Shown here: in pieces, positions 1 to 7,539 of the stretch
Layout: the number at the start of each line of letters is the position of its first letter
How positions within the stretch are numbered: position 1 is the stretch's first letter
Source: a virus
DNA length: 29,283 nt
Virus record (IMG/VR): IMGVR_UViG_3300027846_000031
Coordinates: 1 to 29,283 of that record
Strand: one strand, 5' to 3'
Notes under the pieces: generated by a model
The model's input: only the letters and a program-made list of their open reading frames with translations
The model's database searches: none
What the model was told of the DNA's origin: nothing
Program-made: the position numbers and the translations under genes

Positions 1-408
1 CTGAGTGTCTATGAAGTGGGGGACAAGGCGCAGCTCTGTCACGCCCAGGTGGTGAATATTGAACTGGGAAAGGTGAACGTCCCCATCGGCACGTACCTGC
101 GTCTGGCGCGGGCCTTAGGCGTGCCCGTGCGTGAGTGGCTTGCCGTCGAGGACCGCGGGGAGGGCAGAGTCGATCCGCGCTCGCGCCTGAGACGCTTCAA
201 GACGCCGCTGCGCGACCGGGAGGTGATGGACCTGCGGGCGCAGCGGAGGCGCGGCCCGCTGCCGCGCTTACTCCTGAAGGGGGAAACGCTGCCGTTGCCG
301 GACAACCTGCCGGCGCAGCTCGGGCTCTCCCTCCCGGAGCTGCGCGAGGAAGTCCTCAGTCGTGCGGCGAAAGAGGTGGCGGCTGAGTTGCTTTCCCGCG
401 CGAGCTAG
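1..408 (+). CDS. XRE-family HTH regulator, 5' end missing
   Basis: The frame is open to the first base of the window, so the true start lies outside; an internal GTG at 16 is not a convincing start. The visible N-terminal part has the second half of an XRE/Cro-CI helix-turn-helix: a short helix with AQVVNIELGK, then an LRLARALGVPVREWL helix, which is the usual Q..I...E.G...P....L..LA.ALGV pattern. About 85 further residues are Arg-, Leu- and Glu-rich and helical-looking, with no recognised domain. The likely role is a phage or host-type transcriptional regulator that binds DNA as a dimer. Its stop codon shares a CTAG with the stop of the leftward gene at 405-620, so the two genes converge with no space between them. 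Confidence 0.72.
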   Translation: MSVYEVGDKAQLCHAQVVNIELGKVNVPIGTYLRLARALGVPVREWLAVEDRGEGRVDPRSRLRRFKTPLRDREVMDLRAQRRRGPLPRLLLKGETLPLPDNLPAQLGLSLPELREEVLSRAAKEVAAELLSRAS

Positions 409-620
409 GGCACGACGACCGCCGTACCGACTTTCGCCACCTGGGCCAAGCGCAACCGGGTATACGCGTGCGCTGGCGGCCTGCTGCCGTCGTTGCTTTG
501 CGGGATGAGCGCGCAGGCCTGCACCCCCCAGGTTTTGACCTCCGTCACCAGCAGCAGGCAGGGATACCAGGGGTGCGCCTCATCGACGATCTGCACAATG
601 TCATCGGCAACGATGGGCAT
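405..620 (-). CDS. Small conserved-looking phage hypothetical protein (71 aa)
   Basis: The start at 620 is chosen because an AGAGGAG Shine-Dalgarno sequence lies about 10 bases upstream; an in-frame extension to 815 is possible but has no such site and reads as low-complexity Pro/Arg sequence. The protein begins MPIVADDIVQIVDE and has a compact beta-rich look (VQIVDE, CLLLVTEVKTWGVQA, ACALIPQ, AYTRLRLAQVAKVGTAVVV), as in small KOW- or SH3-like barrels, but no family can be named. It converges with the XRE gene. Several perfect hairpins lie in its presumed leader (724-790), which could affect its expression. Confidence 0.6.
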   Translation of the reverse strand: MPIVADDIVQIVDEAHPWYPCLLLVTEVKTWGVQACALIPQSNDGSRPPAHAYTRLRLAQVAKVGTAVVVP

Positions 621-723
621 CTTGCGTGCTCTCCTCTCTGGTGCCGTGGAGCGCTCCAGCTCCCGGGGTGGTCTCGTCTGTGTCCGGGGCGGGCTCGCCG
701 CGCACCCGTAGTATATTGGGGGT

Positions 724-790
724 GGTACCGGAGTACCGGTACCTTGTAACCCGGCCTCGTGGTCCGTAGGGCCATCCTCTGGAGGATGGC
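724..790. repeat. Two perfect short hairpins upstream of the 405-620 gene
   Basis: GGTACCGG (724-731) pairs with CCGGTACC (736-743) across a 4-base loop. GCCATCCTC (771-779) pairs with GAGGATGGC (782-790) across 2 bases. Both lie in the non-coding stretch 621-969, in what would be the leader of the leftward gene. Their role is unknown; they may be operator or RNA structures. Confidence 0.5.
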
Positions 791-891
791 GTACTCCAGG
801 GCTCCAGAAAGCCACGCTACTTTTTAGTGGCAGTGGTCGGCTACATTGGTGTATCCTTTATGTCTGCCAAGTGCATATGGTTTCTGTGAGG

Positions 892-932
892 AGCCCCAGT
901 CTTCCCCGGGTCGTGCGGGGAGGACTGGGGCT
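892..932. terminator. Strong hairpin, probable bidirectional terminator
   Basis: A 17-base arm (892-908, starting AGCCCCAGTC) pairs with 916-932 across a 7-base loop, with one G-U type mismatch. It lies just downstream of the leftward genes 970-1260 and 1303-2127, where a terminator is expected. There is no long T-run on either side (only GCGTCGTTT on the plus strand), so an RNA-processing or barrier role is also possible. The rest of 621-969 holds no gene that can be supported. Confidence 0.5.
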
Positions 933-969
933 TGCGTCGTTTGAGGGGTCATCCCAGGACACGCACTTG

Positions 970-1260
970 TCAAGCGTGGTCCTCCAAGGCACGCTCGGCA
1001 CTCGTCCAGGCTGCGGCAAAATCTCCGCTATCGTTGGCGCAAATAATGTCTAAGGCGTAGGTGATGGCGTGAGCGCGATCGAGGGAGCTATTGATCACCG
1101 TGAGGGCCGTCGCCAGCGCGTCGAGTTCGGGGAAGTTGTCGCTGAGGGGCAGGCGGAAGAATCGACACAGGGCGCCGCCGACGCAGTACGTCTCCTGATC
1201 CATGGAGAAGAGGTTTGTGGGGTTGGGATAGAGGGCACGGATCTCAGCGATGCTGTGCAT
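970..1260 (-). CDS. Hypothetical phage protein (96 aa)
   Basis: The start at 1260 is supported by an AAGGAG Shine-Dalgarno site 6-7 bases upstream. The protein starts MHSIAEIRALYPNPTNLFSMDQETYCVGGALCRFF and is mostly helical afterwards (LDALATALTVINSSLDRAHAI, FAAAWTSAERALEDHA). No catalytic motif is visible and no family is recognised. It is the last gene of a short leftward cluster (2242-2484, 1303-2127, then this gene), 42 bases after its upstream neighbour, and is followed by the hairpin at 892-932. An accessory or regulatory role in the early region is a guess from position only. Confidence 0.68.
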   Translation of the reverse strand: MHSIAEIRALYPNPTNLFSMDQETYCVGGALCRFFRLPLSDNFPELDALATALTVINSSLDRAHAITYALDIICANDSGDFAAAWTSAERALEDHA

Positions 1261-1302
1261 AGAGGCTCCTTGTGGGGGAGAGAGTCTCCCCCTGTGATGA
1301 TG

Positions 1303-2127
1303 TTACTCGCCGCTCGTAAACTTGACGTGCAGGATGTCTTGGAGGCCGTCGAGTGCGGCGGGCAAGCGTGCCAGTATCTCCGCATCCGTCGCGGCCCGCA
1401 TGGTGAACATGACTTCAATGTTGCCGCGCTTGATTTTCAGGTTCAAGCTGGCGGGTGCTTCGGGCAGTGGCGGCGAGTGCTTTGTCAGCACAGGGGCTAC
1501 TTCGTACTGGTCGGGAGGACCGAGTGTGGCCAGGGCGGCTTCGAAGGTGGGCTCCTTGTCACAGGGAGGTTCAAGGGTGGCGAGCCTCTGGTCGATCACG
1601 GTGGCAAGCGGGGTGAGTTCGCCAGTGGCGGTGTTGAGGGTTGCAGCCGGTTCCACCTCACAAACCGCTGCGTGTTCGCACGTGGTGCACAGCAGGTCTT
1701 TGGGATCACGAATCTCCCTGCACGCCACGTCCCAGCAGTGCACAGAGCCGCCATGGTCGCACGAGTAGGTGTGTGCGTGGGGGATACGGTTCGGGAAGGC
1801 TTGCTGCATATCGTACAGGCGCTTGCGGACCTGTTTCGTGAGGTTGACGGCGATCCTATGCCGGCAGCGGCCCTTGTACGCGGTTTTGGCGCCCTGGCAG
1901 GGACAGGCCCCGTTGACGAAGTAGGCCTGGGCGTGCTCGTTGTCGTTTGAGGAGGACTCGACGGAGTAGAGGGAGGGATCGGCGGTCGGGTGGACTTTCC
2001 CGCCCTCGCAGAGGAGGCGGGCAGCGGCGAGAGTGTCTTTGCAATGGCCGTGGTCGCTGACCCATTGTTCGGCCTGGGTCACGGCCTGGGCGTAAATATC
2101 CAGGCGGACTTGCTCGAGGGTCTTCAT
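1303..2127 (-). CDS. SWIM-like zinc-finger protein (274 aa)
   Basis: The start at 2127 has an AAGGAG site about 9 bases upstream. Residues 75-90 read CPC...GRCRH, matching the CxC...CxH spacing of SWIM zinc fingers (C75, C77, C88, H90), which mediate DNA or protein contacts. A second Cys-rich patch follows (C123, C131, C136, C147, C150, C156), so the middle of the protein probably binds more than one zinc. The N-terminal 70 residues are helical and the C-terminal 45 residues (LNLKIKRGNIEVMFTMRAATDAEIL) look like a small alpha/beta domain. It is probably a nucleic-acid-associated accessory phage protein; its exact role is unknown. Confidence 0.72.
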   Translation of the reverse strand: MKTLEQVRLDIYAQAVTQAEQWVSDHGHCKDTLAAARLLCEGGKVHPTADPSLYSVESSSNDNEHAQAYFVNGACPCQGAKTAYKGRCRHRIAVNLTKQVRKRLYDMQQAFPNRIPHAHTYSCDHGGSVHCWDVACREIRDPKDLLCTTCEHAAVCEVEPAATLNTATGELTPLATVIDQRLATLEPPCDKEPTFEAALATLGPPDQYEVAPVLTKHSPPLPEAPASLNLKIKRGNIEVMFTMRAATDAEILARLPAALDGLQDILHVKFTSGE

Positions 2128-2241
2128 ACGCGTATACTCCTTGGGTGAAAGCTTACCTGTTGCCTTGGGGGCTCCGGTAGGTTCTTCTCCAGATGGGCCA
2201 CGTGCTGACCGCGTGGCCCGTTGTGCGTTCTGGTCGCCCTG

Positions 2242-2484
2242 TTACGCCCCGTTCTGCGCGGCGAGTTGCGCGGCATAGGCGCTGCGCAGCGCCTCGTAGG
2301 CGGTGGGCACATAGCGGGTGGTGAGCCCCGCCTGGACCTGCCAGAGCCCGCCGGGGCGCACGCCATCCCGGCGGTTGCTGGCCAGGTCGCAGAGGAGCAC
2401 GTCGAGGCGCCAATAGCTGTGCAGCGTGCCTTCGGCATCCTGCATGAGATAGCGGGGGGCGGGTGTGGTCGTCACGGTCGCCAT
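2242..2484 (-). CDS. Hypothetical phage protein (80 aa)
   Basis: The chosen start is the ATG at 2484 (MATVTTTPAPRYLMQDAEG), with AGGAAGG about 9 bases upstream; an in-frame ATG at 2565 would add 27 residues but lacks a clear ribosome site. The protein has a short beta-rich N-terminus (RYLMQDAEGTLHSYWRLDVLLCDLA) and a helical Ala-rich C-terminus. No family is recognised. It heads the leftward cluster that continues with the SWIM-like gene 114 bases further on; that gap shows nothing notable. Confidence 0.58.
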   Translation of the reverse strand: MATVTTTPAPRYLMQDAEGTLHSYWRLDVLLCDLASNRRDGVRPGGLWQVQAGLTTRYVPTAYEALRSAYAAQLAAQNGA

Positions 2485-2834
2485 GGGGTCATGCCTTCCT
2501 GTTATTGTTTCCTCGCCTTGCCAACCCTGACACGGCATTGAGACCGCGTCAGGCATGCTGGGCACTGTTCATTGCATGCACTACACTTTTTGTGTGCCAT
2601 ACCCCTCTTCTGCGTTCAGGTTTCGCTGGGCTTTCACCAGCTCATCAGTACGTATCCGCAGACCTGTTGGCCCCCCATCGGTACCCGGTATCGAGCCCGC
2701 TCCTTCCCAGGGGTGGTTGGCCCGTGTGCGCTCCGGCCCTCGCGTCTGCCTCGTGCGTGGCGCCTCTGCCTGTCACTGCCTCTCGGCTCCGGCTCTCGGC
2801 TCCTCCGCTCTGCAGTTTTCAACCAACCAACTGA

Positions 2835-2878
2835 ATAATATTATAAGGCTTTCCATATGCATATGCAAGTGGCTTTCC
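2835..2878. promoter_or_regulatory. Palindromes and direct repeats upstream of the XRE gene (possible operator)
   Basis: ATAATATTAT (2835-2844) and CATATGCATATG (2854-2865) are perfect palindromes, and GGCTTTCC occurs twice (2847-2854 and 2871-2878) flanking the second one. They lie 20-60 bases upstream of the promoter of the small XRE repressor. Dimeric XRE proteins bind such sites, so this may be an autoregulatory operator. The remainder of 2485-2834 holds no gene I can support. Confidence 0.4.
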
Positions 2879-2896
2879 CTAGAAAAATGAGGTAAG

Positions 2897-2925
2897 TTGC
2901 ATTTTTTTTAGGCTTCTCTTATAAT
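2897..2925 (+). promoter_or_regulatory. sigma70-type promoter for the XRE gene
   Basis: A perfect -10 box TATAAT (2920-2925) is spaced 17 bases from a -35-like TTGCAT (2897-2902). The spacer carries a T-tract. Transcription would start near 2932, just before the AAAGGAGG ribosome site at 2932-2939, which would leave an extremely short leader. Confidence 0.6.
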
Positions 2926-2944
2926 CAGACGAAAGGAGGTGCTC

Positions 2945-3169
2945 ATGCTGCAGACCCTCGGCCAGCGCATCTTGCAACGCCGTCGCGAGCTGCGCCTCTC
3001 GCAGGCGGCCCTGGCGGCGCGCGTGGGGTGTCCCACCGCCCTCATTAGCAATGTGGAGCGCGATAAACAGGATGTGTTTTCCAAGCGGCTGGCGTTGCTC
3101 GCCACGGCGTTGGACGTCAGTACCGATTATCTCTTAGGGCTCTCCGAGCAGGCACACGCGCCTGGCTAA
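2945..3169 (+). CDS. Small XRE/Cro-CI family repressor (74 aa)
   Basis: The start is the ATG at 2945, placed 5 bases after a near-perfect AAAGGAGG; the GTG at 2939 overlaps that site and is rejected. The whole protein is one HTH_3 domain: LGQRILQRRRELRLSQAALAARVGC, then the recognition segment PTALISNVERDKQDVFSKRLALLATALDVSTDYLLGL. The pattern R...G.SQ..LA...G.....IS..E......L..LA..L.....YLL is the classic family signature. It lacks a dimerisation or cleavage domain, so it resembles Cro or a small antirepressor-type regulator rather than a full CI. A well-formed promoter and possible operators lie directly upstream. Confidence 0.88.
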   Translation: MLQTLGQRILQRRRELRLSQAALAARVGCPTALISNVERDKQDVFSKRLALLATALDVSTDYLLGLSEQAHAPG

Positions 3170-4213
3170 GCTCCTAGAGTTATTCGCAATGACTATTGTG
3201 CGGCGAGCACTGGAACTGACGTTTCGCGCTCGCACGTCGCTGATATAGAATGGATTAAACTATCGGTTTAGCTCATGGGTCGCGGGTGAGGGATTCCCCA
3301 TGCTCCTGGCTCGCGCGTGCGGGAATCTGCGACTTCGCTGCTCCGCCTCTCGCGTGCGTGGCTCCGTGCCGTTGTACTCGACAGGTACTGAGGCTTCGCG
3401 CTGCTCGCCTCGCTGGCTTCCCCCACCCTGTCGCCACACCAGGTGATCCCCCACCCTGTTGGCTATCCGAAGGCGCGCACGGAAAAATGCTCGCTTACCA
3501 CCTGCCCTCAGCTTGTACCACCACTGTGCGTCTGTGCGCGCGATTACCCCGCGCCATATCAGCGCCATAGCGATCACTCGCGGTAGCCCAGCTGCTTGGT
3601 CAACCCACGTCCAATTATCCGCGAGGGATGGCGCGGACCAGGCGTGCAGAGGGCGGAGCCCTTTGCTCTCACCGCAGCCGCTAGCTCCCAGCGCGGCGAA
3701 CCCTGAGCGGAGCGGATCCTGAGTGAGCCCTCACACCACAGAGATCCACTGCGAACAACGTGAGCGGTAGTAATGCTCGCATAGCACCAACTGCGAACAG
3801 CGTAACCCTTCAAAGTCTTGGCCCCGCTATGCGGCTTTGGCCACGTCTCTGGCATTGACGTATGTGGCACTGGCGGCAACGCTCGCGTCACTATGACGCT
3901 TGAGCTTCCAAACACTTATAGCGTGCAGTGGGAAAAAAGTGCGATGCGATACTTTTTTGTTGTTGCGTGCGGCGAATTTAGGTACAGTGACAGTGACTTT
4001 GGGGCCGATGGCATTTTCGATCGATTGATAGACAAAAGTGCGTTTCGCCCAGTATTGGCGCGGCAAAACCAGTCGCCTCATCGGCGGGATAGACTAAAGA
4101 TAGTACGGCCTTTTTCCCCGCTATTTTGCTGGGCTTTGGCAGGGTGATTGCTGTGTGGTCGCACAGCACTTTGCTGGGTGGGACACAGCAAACTTTTTGG
4201 ACATGCAAAACTC
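3170..4213. other. Long non-coding region, possible replication or control region
   Basis: Over 1 kb without a gene that can be supported; the ORFs on both strands have low-complexity Arg/Pro/Ser translations and no ribosome sites. Visible structure: an 8-base inverted repeat AAAAAAGT (3933-3940) with ACTTTTTT (3951-3958) around the direct repeat GCGATGCGAT; a pair of direct repeats containing ACTGCGAACA near 3749 and 3790; and a 7-base hairpin with arms TGCTGTG and CACAGCA near 4148-4167. It lies just upstream of RepL-like genes, where a replication origin or its control region is often found; that function is inferred from position alone. Confidence 0.35.
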
Positions 4214-4666
4214 ATGCCAAGACGTCGCACGGCCTACAGTCATCAGCAGAAGCGCTATGCGATGGTGTTTCTCGAAGAGACGGAAACGGCGCTCATCAGG
4301 CCCAATAGGCTGACTAGAACCGAGTTGCGGTTGTGGGTCGTGCTGCTGACGCGGTGTCAGTGGGGCAATGGCATGACGCTGACGCAGCGCGAGTTGGGGC
4401 AGATTCTGCGGGTGCACAGTGGCGAGGTCTCACGGGCCTTGACCGTCCTGGTCGCCGAGGGGCTCATTCTCAAGGAAAAGCAGCTCAAGCAGCGGCGCTG
4501 GCTGTATCGGTTGCCGACGACGCTGGCGCAACATGGTCCCTTAACGGAGGTGGTATGGAAGCGGTCGCGCGACCAGAGCAAGCAAGACGCGCAGCGCTCA
4601 GGCGCACGCAACGCTTCCTCGCCACGCACGCCACGATCACCGTCTTTGCCGGAGCCGAGCGCTTAG
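4214..4666 (+). CDS. Winged-helix protein, RepL-like initiator or regulator (first copy)
   Basis: The start is taken as the ATG at 4214 (MPRRRTAYSHQQKRYAMVF), although no clear Shine-Dalgarno site precedes it. Residues from about 37 onward form a winged helix: LTRTELRLWVVLLTRC, then LTQRELGQILRVHSGEVSRALTVLVAEGLI as the turn and recognition helix, then the wing QRRWLYRLP. This layout occurs in RepL-type plasmid initiators and MarR/GntR-like regulators. The last ~35 residues are low complexity and overlap the next gene by 112 bases in another frame, so the natural end may be eroded. It appears paralogous to the next gene. A replication-initiation role is plausible but not shown. Confidence 0.6.
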   Translation: MPRRRTAYSHQQKRYAMVFLEETETALIRPNRLTRTELRLWVVLLTRCQWGNGMTLTQRELGQILRVHSGEVSRALTVLVAEGLILKEKQLKQRRWLYRLPTTLAQHGPLTEVVWKRSRDQSKQDAQRSGARNASSPRTPRSPSLPEPSA

Positions 4667-4995
4667 CCACGGACCCCGCGTTGACCCGTTCGGCGCTGCG
4701 CCTGGTCCTGCTGTTGATGGTGGAGTGTGAGCCGGGGAACGTCCTCTACGTAGGGAGTTCGGTGCTGGCGGCGCGGTTGGGGCTGCGGGCCGAGACGTGT
4801 CGGCGGGCGTGGCAGCTCTTACTCAGGCAGGACTATCTGCGGGCGGACCGCAACGATTTTGGCCGGGTGTATCGGCATCGGCTCTCGCCGCATGTGTGCT
4901 GGAAGGGGCGGCCGTGGAAGGCGCGCGTGGTGCAGCGGCAGTGGGAGGCGGAGAGTGCGCTCACGCGGTTGGCCCAGCAGTGGCAGGAGGACTGA
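4555..4995 (+). CDS. Winged-helix protein, RepL-like initiator or regulator (second copy)
   Basis: The ATG at 4555 follows GGAGGTGGT within 8 bases. The 146-residue protein has the same plan as its upstream neighbour: LTRSALRLVLLLMVECEPGN (compare LTRTELRLWVVLLTRCQWGN), then a turn and recognition helix, then a basic wing FGRVYRHRLSP. The gene overlaps the previous one by 112 bases in a different frame. The pair looks like a tandem duplication that diverged. Function is probably DNA binding in replication or transcription control, from fold only. Confidence 0.66.
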   Translation: MEAVARPEQARRAALRRTQRFLATHATITVFAGAERLATDPALTRSALRLVLLLMVECEPGNVLYVGSSVLAARLGLRAETCRRAWQLLLRQDYLRADRNDFGRVYRHRLSPHVCWKGRPWKARVVQRQWEAESALTRLAQQWQED

Positions 4996-5172
4996 GGCCT
5001 GCGCTCCAAGGTGACAAAGTCAGGGGGCGTGCGGGTCCTGGCGTGGGCGAAAGTGGAATGTTCCCCGCAGTCTGGTCTTGGAACGACGGTACTGCACCGG
5101 TTTTGGAGTTTTCCGTATCAGTGTGTGCGCTTGGAGTGGCGTGTATTTGCCGAGCGCCACCACGGAGGCAAC

Positions 5173-5493
5173 ATGAGCGAGATCATCTACGCGCACCGCA
5201 GGGCGGACGCCGTTGTAATCAACACCACGATCGACGCCGAGGCTGTCGAGGTCTTGCGGCACTATTGCCCACCGGGCCGCAGAGCTACCGGGAAGTTTTT
5301 GGCGCGTTTGATCTTCGAGCACGACGCCAGGATGCAGGAGCGCGCCCGGATACGGGAGATACTGAGCACGGCGCTGGACGGTGCAAGTGTCGTCAGGGCA
5401 GCGCCGCGTGAGGAGGACGAGTGGCCAGGCTCCAGTACTGGTACAAGTGCACAGTGTGTCAGCGGGTGCGCTGCTGTACGACGCGGGGCCTAA
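5173..5493 (+). CDS. Small DNA-binding-like protein, ribbon-helix-helix type (106 aa)
   Basis: The ATG at 5173 is preceded by GGAGG 4 bases away. Residues 13-45 (VVINTTIDAEAVEVLRHYCPPGRRATGKFLARLIFEHDARM) resemble a ribbon-helix-helix or antitoxin-like fold: a short strand, a helix, a Gly/Pro turn, then a helix with a hydrophobic heptad pattern. The tail is low complexity and overlaps the next small gene by 73 bases. It opens a rightward operon of small genes running up to the terminase. The 177 bases before it (4996-5172) show no separate gene. Confidence 0.6.
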   Translation: MSEIIYAHRRADAVVINTTIDAEAVEVLRHYCPPGRRATGKFLARLIFEHDARMQERARIREILSTALDGASVVRAAPREEDEWPGSSTGTSAQCVSGCAAVRRGA

Positions 5494-5591
5494 AGCAGGT
5501 GGAGCCCAGGTGGTGCAGTTATTGTCAGCGCCAGCAACCCTTTGCGCGGCAGCAACGGCCGCCGTTGCTGCCGCGGACGAGGGAGGGCTGA
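5421..5591 (+). CDS. Small Cys-rich zinc-ribbon-like protein (56 aa)
   Basis: A GTG start at 5421 sits 3-4 bases after AGGAGGA. The protein reads VARLQYWYKCTVCQRVRCC at its start (first residue read as Met) and then has WCSYCQRQ, giving two CxxC pairs about 20 residues apart, the arrangement of a zinc ribbon. The remainder is basic (Arg/Pro-rich). It lies in an overlapping operon and uses a third reading frame relative to its neighbours. The Cys spacing and good ribosome site are the evidence that it is real. Role unknown. Confidence 0.5.
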   Translation: MARLQYWYKCTVCQRVRCCTTRGLKQVEPRWCSYCQRQQPFARQQRPPLLPRTREG

Positions 5592-5594
5592 GGC

Positions 5595-5768
5595 ATGGCG
5601 GGGTTTGGGGCGCAGTGGTGTTGTCACAGAGGGAGTGTGGAGCGGGCACAGTTGCGGGCACTAGTGATCTGGTGTCAGGCACACTGTTATCCGGAGGACG
5701 GTGGAGCGACGTTACGATTGTTGCAGTGGCTCAGGCGGGAGGAAGGCAGGGTCGATGCCGCGCCGTAA
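5595..5768 (+). CDS. Small hypothetical protein (57 aa)
   Basis: The ATG at 5595 follows GGGAGGG by 9 bases and lies 3 bases after the previous stop. The protein (MAGFGAQWCCHRGSVERAQLRALVIWCQAH, then a basic helix LRLLQWLRREEG) has paired Cys and His residues that may bind metal. Its 3' end overlaps the next start by 14 bases, as is usual in this operon. No family is recognised, and a coding assignment rests on position, ribosome site and composition. Confidence 0.48.
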   Translation: MAGFGAQWCCHRGSVERAQLRALVIWCQAHCYPEDGGATLRLLQWLRREEGRVDAAP

Positions 5769-6177
5769 CCTCTACGCCGACGCAGAGCCCCGCGACCTCT
5801 ATGCCGACCCGGACCCGTTTGGGGAGGCGCTCCTCACCCTCCTCGACACGCACCAGGACATTGCCTCTGAAGCCGTCTGGCAGCAGATGCCCCGGCTCAT
5901 TGCGCGGCGCTGGCAGGCGTTTTCAAAGGACCAATCGCCCTTATCGACCATGGGCATGATCAGCCGCTGTGCGGAGACGGTGTTGAAGATACGCTTAGCC
6001 TCACGCAAGGGTGGTGGGGAAGAGGAAGCGCGTCGGCTCATGGAGTTTCAAAGTCTCATGGCGGAGATCTTTGCGGGGGACAGTGATCCTCTGGACGCAG
6101 AGCCGGTCGCAGTGCCCGAGGACGTGCGGGGTGTGGCGGACGAGGCGGACGAGGCGGACGAGGAGGAGGAGGGATGA
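5755..6177 (+). CDS. Hypothetical protein, possible small terminase-like subunit (140 aa)
   Basis: The ATG at 5755 is preceded by a GGAGGAAGG-rich stretch. The first 20 residues carry a repeat (LYADAEPRDLYADPDPFGEA). The core (residues 28-105) is a helical bundle including ASEAVWQQMPRLIARRWQAFSKD and CAETVLKIRLASRKGGGEEEARRLMEF. The last 35 residues are very acidic (ADEADEADEEEEG). A helical protein with an acidic tail upstream of the large terminase could be a small terminase subunit, but no HTH motif is obvious, so this is only a suggestion. Its stop overlaps the next start (ATGAG). Confidence 0.58.
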   Translation: MPRRNLYADAEPRDLYADPDPFGEALLTLLDTHQDIASEAVWQQMPRLIARRWQAFSKDQSPLSTMGMISRCAETVLKIRLASRKGGGEEEARRLMEFQSLMAEIFAGDSDPLDAEPVAVPEDVRGVADEADEADEEEEG

Positions 6178-6452
6178 GAGCGTGTTGGCAATGGCTGCGG
6201 CGGTGGGTGAAGCAGTCACAGGAGCTTGCCCAGGTACAGCGGGGGTATAGAGAGCAGGTGCAGGCGAGAGAGCAGGCGGAGTTCATACGAGACGCGTATG
6301 GGGTGGCGTTAGAGGAGGCGCGGGTCGAGCATTACCGGAAGGCGCAGGCGTATGAGGAGTACTGGCGGGGGCGCGCCCGGGCGTATCTGGCGCGCGTGGA
6401 AGCGCGGTATGAGAGTGGGGACGGGGCCGGGGCGCAGGAGGAGCAGCTATGA
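6174..6452 (+). CDS. Coiled-coil hypothetical protein (92 aa)
   Basis: The start overlaps the previous stop as ATGA, so translation is probably coupled. After a short basic N-terminus (MRACWQWLRRWVKQ) nearly the whole protein is predicted coiled coil: repeated Gln/Glu/Arg/Ala heptads from QSQELAQVQRGYREQVQAR to AYLARVEARYESG. There are no Cys pairs or catalytic motifs. It ends with another 4-base overlap into the next gene. Likely structural or scaffolding, perhaps a partner of the coiled-coil zinc-ribbon protein that follows. Confidence 0.62.
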   Translation: MRACWQWLRRWVKQSQELAQVQRGYREQVQAREQAEFIRDAYGVALEEARVEHYRKAQAYEEYWRGRARAYLARVEARYESGDGAGAQEEQL

Positions 6453-7252
6453 GCTCGAGTTTTCCGATCCAGCCCTGGACGTGTCCGCACTGCAAGGCGG
6501 TGTGGCACAGCGGGCGGCAATTTTGTATCGACTGTGGGTATGGGATGGCGCCGGTCCAGCCCCAGAGTCCAGCGGGCGTCGATGGGGCGGGGGCGTCACA
6601 GGAGCTGCTGCTGAAGCAGTACGCCGAGCTGTTTCAGGCGGCGCAGGGGCAGCCGAGTCAGGGGGCGGGTGAGCCAGCGCCAGGCCCACCCAGCGCTGCT
6701 CCGGCGTATGAGGAGACGCGGCAGTTGCAGGCCGCGCTGTCGCGGTCGATGGCGGCGGAGAGTGCGCTGCAAGCCGAACTGACGCCCTTGCGCGAGCGAC
6801 TCGCGCAGGTCGAGGGGCAGGTGGAGAGCCAGAAGACGCAGTTGGTGCAAGGGGTGCAGCGCCTGCTGGAGCCCTTGGCCGCAGCCCTGAAGACCTACGG
6901 GTACGACGTGTCGGTGGGACAGTCCGTCCCCGTGGCGGTGCAGGTCTTGCGACAAGCCCGGACGGAGCAGGCGCAGCAGGAGCAGGCGGCCCGGCAGGGG
7001 GCGCAGGAGCAGGGGCGGCAGGGACGAAGCGGCCTGGAGATGCTGGAGCGGCTGCGGCTGGAAGTGGCCGGTCTCACCGCACGTCTGGATCACCTGTCGG
7101 GGCAGGCGCCTCTGGCAGCCACGTCCCCCCCGGACCCGCCGCCGGACGGCTACGGCACCTGGGTGGTGACGGACCAGCGCGCCTACGATCTCGAGCGCGA
7201 GTTGCTCAGAGAGCAGACGCAGCGGGGAGGATTGGCGTATGGCGACAGGTAA
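6449..7252 (+). CDS. Zinc-ribbon plus coiled-coil protein (267 aa)
   Basis: The protein starts MSSSFPIQPWTCPHCKAVWHSG and has a second pair CIDCG, making an N-terminal zinc ribbon with two CxxC knuckles (residues about 12-34). A Pro/Gly/Ala-rich linker (about 40-90) follows, then two coiled-coil stretches (about 91-150 and 170-222) with many Gln, Glu and Ala residues separated by a short region ALKTYGYDVSVGQSVPVAVQVLRQA. The C-terminus (GTWVVTDQRAYDLERELL) is compact. It overlaps the genes on both sides (4 and 14 bases). Function unknown; the architecture suggests an elongated adaptor that binds nucleic acid or another protein. Confidence 0.7.
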   Translation: MSSSFPIQPWTCPHCKAVWHSGRQFCIDCGYGMAPVQPQSPAGVDGAGASQELLLKQYAELFQAAQGQPSQGAGEPAPGPPSAAPAYEETRQLQAALSRSMAAESALQAELTPLRERLAQVEGQVESQKTQLVQGVQRLLEPLAAALKTYGYDVSVGQSVPVAVQVLRQARTEQAQQEQAARQGAQEQGRQGRSGLEMLERLRLEVAGLTARLDHLSGQAPLAATSPPDPPPDGYGTWVVTDQRAYDLERELLREQTQRGGLAYGDR

Positions 7253-7529
7253 CGTCCGCCGCATGACTCCGGCGCTGCGCTGGCTCATGGGCGAGCATGC
7301 GGGGAAAAGCGAAGCGCCAGTCGACGCGGGGGATATCACCTTTCGCCATCAGGTGATCACCCGGGAGGGCCGGGTATGCGTCTGTCTGACGGCTTTGCCC
7401 GCAGACAGGTGTGCGTGTGGGGCCGCCTGGCTGGTCGACCGCGCGGTGCTGTCTGCCCTCTACTCTCTGCCAGACCCGGACGCGCCTGTGCCCTACCAGA
7501 GACGTCCTCGGCAAGAGGAGCCAGCGTAG
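7239..7529 (+). CDS. Hypothetical protein (96 aa)
   Basis: It starts with the ATG at 7239, inside the end of the previous gene, preceded by a GGGGAGGA stretch. The protein begins MATGNVRRMTPALRWLMGEHAG, then has a beta-rich segment (ITFRHQVITREGRVCVCLTALPADRCACGAAWLVDRAVL) with four Cys residues as CxC and CxC. It lies just before the terminase gene. No family recognised; the Cys pattern could hold a metal. Confidence 0.58.
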   Translation: MATGNVRRMTPALRWLMGEHAGKSEAPVDAGDITFRHQVITREGRVCVCLTALPADRCACGAAWLVDRAVLSALYSLPDPDAPVPYQRRPRQEEPA

Positions 7530-7539
7530 TTCTGCTCTT

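Noticed and set aside
1069-1950. Plus-strand ORF of 293 codons
   Set aside because: Shadow of two leftward genes with clear ribosome sites and a zinc motif.
3260-3915. Minus-strand ORFs of 105 and 113 codons
   Set aside because: Poor translation, no ribosome sites, no motif, and no match with neighbouring gene direction.
5020-7339. Minus-strand ORFs at 5020-5682 and 6596-7339
   Set aside because: Shadow frames of GC-rich genes on the plus strand; composition and lack of motifs argue against coding.
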